This document shows, in pieces, positions 5,358 through 8,119 of a stretch of 8,119 nucleotides of DNA. The translations under genes and the position numbers were made by a program. Position 1 is the stretch's first letter. The number at the start of each line of letters is the position of its first letter. Source of the stretch: Alphaproteobacteria bacterium. Its GTDB lineage: Bacteria > Pseudomonadota > Alphaproteobacteria > Rhodobacterales > Rhodobacteraceae. Location of the stretch: NCBI GenBank assembly GCA_030428025.1, contig JAUIBJ010000127.1, positions 1-8,119 of the forward strand, in the 5' to 3' direction. A model generated the notes under the pieces. The model saw only the letters and a list, made by a program, of their open reading frames with translations. It ran no database searches and was not told where the DNA came from.

Positions 5358-7130
5358 GTGACCACCGACCAGATCATCCTCTTCGCCCTCTTCGGCGGGG
5401 TCTTCGGGCTGCTGCTCTGGGGGCGCTACCGCTACGACATCGTGGCGTTTTCGGCGCTTCTTCTGGGGGTCGTTCTTGGGGTCGTGCCCACCGATGCCGC
5501 CTTTTCCGGCTTCGGCCACCCGGCCACGATCATCGTCGCGCTGGTGCTGGTGGTCTCGGCCGGGCTGGTGCGCTCGGGCGCGGTCTATCTGATCACCCGC
5601 ACGCTGGTGGACAGTTCGCGCTCGCTCGGCAGCCACATCGCCATCATGGGCGGGGTGGGCGGTGTGCTCTCGGCCTTCATGAACAACGTGGCAGCCCTCG
5701 CCCTGCTGATGCCGGTCGACATCCAGACCGCGCGCAAGGCCAAGCGGGCGGCGGGGCTGAGCCTGATGCCGCTGTCCTTCGCCACCATCCTTGGCGGCAT
5801 GGCCACGCTGATCGGCACGCCGCCCAACATCATCATCGCCTCGATCCGCGAGGACTCGCTCGGCGCGCCGTTCCAGATGTTCGACTTCGCCCCCGTGGGC
5901 GCGACCGCGGCGCTGGCCGGGCTGGTTTTCGTTGCGCTGGTCGGCTGGCGCCTCATTCCGCAGCGCGAGGATGCGGTGCTGGAACCGTCCGAGATCGCCG
6001 ACTACATCGCCGAACTGACCATCCCCGAAGACTCCGACCATATCGGCAAGCGGCTGATCGAACTCGAAGACGCGGCGGGAAAGGCCGATGTGGCCATCCT
6101 CGGCCTCATCCGCGACGGCAACCGCCGCTATGGCCGGGCCATCAACACGGTGCTGCAGGCCGGCGACGCGCTGGTGCTGGAGGCCAAGCCCGACGCGCTC
6201 GACGAGTTCCGGGCGGCGCTGTCCCTCGCCTTTTCCGACAAGGACCGCGAGGAGCGCCTCAAGGCCGAGGGCGAGGGGCTCGATCTGGTCGAAGTGGTGG
6301 TTCCGCAGAACTCGCGCCTCGCGGGCCGGACGGCGCAGAATATCGGCCTGCACTGGCGCCAGCATTCGGTGCTGATGGGCATCTCCCGCCGGGGGCGCAA
6401 GATCACCAGCCAGGTGCGCAACACCACGATCCGGCCGGGCGACATCCTGCTGCTTCTTGTGCCAAAGGAAACCGGGCATGACGTGACCGAATGGCTGGGC
6501 GCGCTGCCGCTGGCCGACCGGGGCCTTGCGGTGACGCAGGACGAAAAGACCTGGCTCGCCATCGGGATTTTCGGCGCGGCCGTCGCCGCGGCCTCGGTGG
6601 GTCTGCTCTATCTGCCGATCGCCCTGGGGCTGGTGGTGATGGCCTTCGTGCTGACCCGGATTGTGCCCCTGAACGAGCTCTACACCCATATCGAATGGCC
6701 TGTGGTGGTCCTTCTGGGCTCGATGATCCCGCTCGGCGCGGCGCTGGAGGACGTGGGCGGCACCCAGCTCATCGCCGGCGCGCTGGTTGGGCTGACCGAG
6801 GGGCTGCCGGCCTGGGCGATCCTGACCATCCTGATGGTCGTGACGATGAGCCTCTCGGACGTGCTCAACAACACCGCTACCACCATCGTCGCCGCACCGG
6901 TGGGCATCCAGATGGCCGACACGCTGGGCGTCTCCGCCGACCCGTTCCTGATGGCGGTGGCGGTGGCCGCCTCCTCGGCCTATCTCACGCCGATCGGACA
7001 CAAGAACAACACGCTGATCCTCGGGCCCGGCGGCTACAAGTTCGGCGACTACTGGCGCATGGGTCTGCCTCTGGAGGTGCTCGTGATCGCAGTCTCGATC
7101 CCGGCCATCCTGGTGTTCTGGCCGCTTTGA
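5358..7130 (+). CDS. SLC13-family permease with two central RCK_C (TrkA_C) domains
   Basis: A 590-residue membrane transporter of the divalent anion/sodium symporter superfamily. The first membrane half (about 4-200) contains AFMNNVAALALLMPV (106-120) and LIGTPPNIIIAS (151-162). The second half (about 398-590) contains SLSDVLNNTATTIVAAPVG (498-516) and TPIGHKNNTLILGPGGY (544-560). These paired NN and TP motifs are the family's ion and substrate loops. Between the halves are two soluble RCK_C/TrkA_C-like domains: about 212-290 (IGKRLIELE, then LQAGDALVLEA) and about 305-385 (LAGRTAQNIGLHWRQHSVLMGISRRG, then IRPGDILLLLVP). They probably bind a ligand that controls transport. Relatives with this layout include the cyanobacterial and algal SAC1/SLT sulfate transporters, so sulfate is one guess, but the substrate is unknown. 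The start is a GTG with AGGAG ten bases upstream. The frame runs far upstream through yebC antisense, which is not coding. Confidence 0.92.
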   Translation: MTTDQIILFALFGGVFGLLLWGRYRYDIVAFSALLLGVVLGVVPTDAAFSGFGHPATIIVALVLVVSAGLVRSGAVYLITRTLVDSSRSLGSHIAIMGGVGGVLSAFMNNVAALALLMPVDIQTARKAKRAAGLSLMPLSFATILGGMATLIGTPPNIIIASIREDSLGAPFQMFDFAPVGATAALAGLVFVALVGWRLIPQREDAVLEPSEIADYIAELTIPEDSDHIGKRLIELEDAAGKADVAILGLIRDGNRRYGRAINTVLQAGDALVLEAKPDALDEFRAALSLAFSDKDREERLKAEGEGLDLVEVVVPQNSRLAGRTAQNIGLHWRQHSVLMGISRRGRKITSQVRNTTIRPGDILLLLVPKETGHDVTEWLGALPLADRGLAVTQDEKTWLAIGIFGAAVAAASVGLLYLPIALGLVVMAFVLTRIVPLNELYTHIEWPVVVLLGSMIPLGAALEDVGGTQLIAGALVGLTEGLPAWAILTILMVVTMSLSDVLNNTATTIVAAPVGIQMADTLGVSADPFLMAVAVAASSAYLTPIGHKNNTLILGPGGYKFGDYWRMGLPLEVLVIAVSIPAILVFWPL

Positions 7131-7176
7131 GGCCGATACAGACCTTCGAGCGCGCTCTGGTCAGGCAGAGTTCAAG

Positions 7177-7551
7177 TCACGCATTTGCGTGGTCGAAGAA
7201 GGCCTTCATCACGATCTGCCACTGGTTGTCATGCTTGATGAGTGTGAGGTAGTCGGTGAAGGTGGTGCCGAAACAATCGTCCTCCACCTTCACGACAGCG
7301 ACATCGCCGGTCATGTCGCTAGATAGAATTTCCGAACGATACGAGGTCCCGGGCGGTAACGCTGTTTCGGCCTCGATCGAACGAATGAAAGTTTCTCTGT
7401 CGAAGAACTCGTAAATCCCGTTGAAGTGACCCGCCTGCATGCATTGAGGGTGCATGGCCCGTTCCAGCCGGTCTCGTTGACCGTAGATCATTCCCTCAAG
7501 GTAGTCCGCCACCACGGCCTCGATCGCTTCTCTCTCGCTCTTCGTGCTCAT
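7177..7551 (-). CDS. NTF2-like / putative lumazine-binding family protein
   Basis: A 124-residue soluble protein with the layout of the small NTF2-like fold, close to the 'putative lumazine-binding' (Lumazine_bd_2) group. An N-terminal helix pair (REAIEAVVADYLEGMIYGQRDRLERAMHP, residues 6-34) precedes HFNGIYEFFDRETFIRSIE. Then come strands such as DVAVVKVEDDCFG and TDYLTLIKHDNQWQIVMKAFFDH. The ending 'D-x-L-x-L-I-K-x-x-x-x-W-x-I-x-x-K-x-F' is characteristic. Members are binding proteins or small enzymes of diverse or unknown function. The ATG at 7551 is preferred over 7590 because GGAG lies eight bases upstream of it. The gene converges on the SLC13 gene (46 bp between ends). Its GC content is low: 232 of 420 bases over 7141-7560, about 55%, suggesting recent acquisition. 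Confidence 0.85.
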   Translation of the reverse strand: MSTKSEREAIEAVVADYLEGMIYGQRDRLERAMHPQCMQAGHFNGIYEFFDRETFIRSIEAETALPPGTSYRSEILSSDMTGDVAVVKVEDDCFGTTFTDYLTLIKHDNQWQIVMKAFFDHANA

Positions 7552-7753
7552 CCATGTATCTCCATCACTATCCCCCGCTCTTGGAAACACGGAACAGCTT
7601 CAGACGGTACAGCAAACTTTCCGGGGCGTCTCGCTGAATTCGGCAGCGGTAATCACCTGCCGGTCCACGTATGATACCGTCCCGACCTCGTTTCTTGATG
7701 CGGACAAGTTCACGCCTCTTGCCCTCGCTGCCGCCCGGCCCTAACACCGTCCA
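7552..7753. other. Divergent gap with short open frames and no recognised gene
   Basis: This 202-bp stretch separates the NTF2-like gene from the TIGR00282 gene. It stays at reduced GC for its left part (30 of 60 bases at 7561-7620). Short frames cross it on both strands. The minus one could begin at a GTG at 7747 and end TAG at 7568-7570 (59 very basic residues, ending KLFRVSKSGG), 16 bases before the NTF2-like start. None has a ribosome binding site or a familiar sequence, so I do not call a gene. Confidence 0.4.
7719..7747 (+). promoter_or_regulatory. Weak candidate promoter for the TIGR00282 gene
   Basis: TTGCCC (7719-7724), a 17-bp spacer and TAACAC (7742-7747) match four and three of six consensus positions. 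The spacing would start transcription at about 7754, the first base of the ATG. Support is weak, but it fits the absence of any Shine-Dalgarno there. Confidence 0.2.
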
Positions 7754-8119
7754 ATGAGGATTTTGTATCTGGGTGACGTGATGGGCCGGGCCGGGCGCCA
7801 GGCCGTGACCGAGACGCTGCCGCGGCTTCGGGCCGAGTGGCGGCTGGATTTCGTGGTGGTGAACGGCGAAAACGCCACCGGCGGCATGGGACTGTCGGGC
7901 GATCACGCGAAGCTTCTGCTCGAGGCCGGCGCCGATTGCGTCACGCTGGGCGACCATGCCTTCGACCAGAAGGACATGCTGCAGTTCATCGAAAGCGAAC
8001 CGAGAATCGTCCGCCCGCTCAACTATGCCAAGGGCGCGCCGGGGCGCGGCCACCGGGTGTTTTCCGACGCACGCGGCCGCAAGGTGCTTGTGGCGCAGGT
8101 GTTGGGGCAGGTCTTCATG
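7754..8119 (+). CDS. TIGR00282-family (YmdB-type) metallophosphoesterase, N-terminal part
   Basis: The first 122 codons of a protein that continues beyond the right edge; the family is about 260-270 residues. The start MRILYLGDVMGRAGRQAV is diagnostic, with Asp8 the first metal ligand. VVVNGENATGGMGLS (34-48) supplies Glu39 and Asn40. TLGDHAFDQKDM (64-75) supplies His68; the family often has Asn where this protein has Asp67. NYAKGAPGRGHRVF follows at 90-103. B. subtilis YmdB, of this family, is a dinuclear-metal phosphodiesterase active on cyclic nucleotides and affects biofilm and motility choice; the E. coli gene called ymdB is unrelated. The histidines of the second metal site lie outside the window. 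An in-frame TAA at 7742-7744 rules out an earlier start. No Shine-Dalgarno precedes the ATG. Confidence 0.93.
   Translation, partial: MRILYLGDVMGRAGRQAVTETLPRLRAEWRLDFVVVNGENATGGMGLSGDHAKLLLEAGADCVTLGDHAFDQKDMLQFIESEPRIVRPLNYAKGAPGRGHRVFSDARGRKVLVAQVLGQVFM

Noticed and set aside
5235..7001. Minus-strand frame that extends yebC upstream by about 589 codons, antisense to the SLC13 gene
   Set aside because: The extension is rich in His, Gln, Arg and Gly as expected of an antisense of GC-rich coding DNA. The yebC family start and its ribosome binding site at 5234 are clear.
7131..7176. Possible terminator between the convergent SLC13 and NTF2-like genes (GAGCGCGCTC at 7148-7157; CTCTG and CAGAG arms at 7155-7170)
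   Set aside because: The stems are short and mutually exclusive, and no T-run follows on either strand.

Overview
The window is GC-rich chromosomal DNA (about 65-75% GC where I counted by hand) with the gene types and gene density of an alphaproteobacterium, most likely a member of the Rhodobacteraceae/Roseobacter group. This placement rests on protein character: a DUF1036 protein, a YebC with the alphaproteobacterial look, and a TIGR00282 phosphoesterase with a GDHAFDQKDM motif. No marker gene such as rRNA is present. There is no tRNA, rRNA, CRISPR array, insertion sequence or phage gene.

Layout. Left part: a minus-strand pair, a DMT/EamA permease followed by a secreted DUF1036 protein that runs off the left edge. 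Divergent from the permease is a small secreted HExxH protein (1801-2313), whose promoter geometry predicts an mRNA that starts at the ATG. Middle: a minus-strand run of LysE/ArgO-type amino-acid exporter, small GNAT acetyltransferase and pirin. GNAT and pirin are 11 bp apart, and the pirin ribosome binding site touches the GNAT stop codon. A 17-bp perfect palindrome lies between lysE and the GNAT gene. The 223-bp gap upstream of lysE holds the yebC terminator, three 11-bp tandem repeats, a hairpin with a C(UUCG)G loop and a 12-bp palindrome. Right part: yebC (minus) is divergent from a 590-residue SLC13-type permease that carries two RCK_C/TrkA_C-like domains between its membrane halves. Next comes an NTF2-like/lumazine-binding-fold gene (minus) in a stretch of clearly lower GC (about 55%). 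Last is the first 122 codons of a TIGR00282 (YmdB-type) metallophosphoesterase, which runs off the right edge.

How the genes work together: this is an ordinary housekeeping and accessory neighbourhood, not a single pathway. The only tight transcription unit is GNAT-pirin, perhaps with lysE upstream. DMT-DUF1036 is a probable second unit. I found no convincing new multi-gene system. The best leads are the predicted leaderless secreted metalloprotease-like gene, the structured gap around 4262-4484, the palindrome at 3637-3653, and the low-GC insertion between the SLC13 and TIGR00282 genes.
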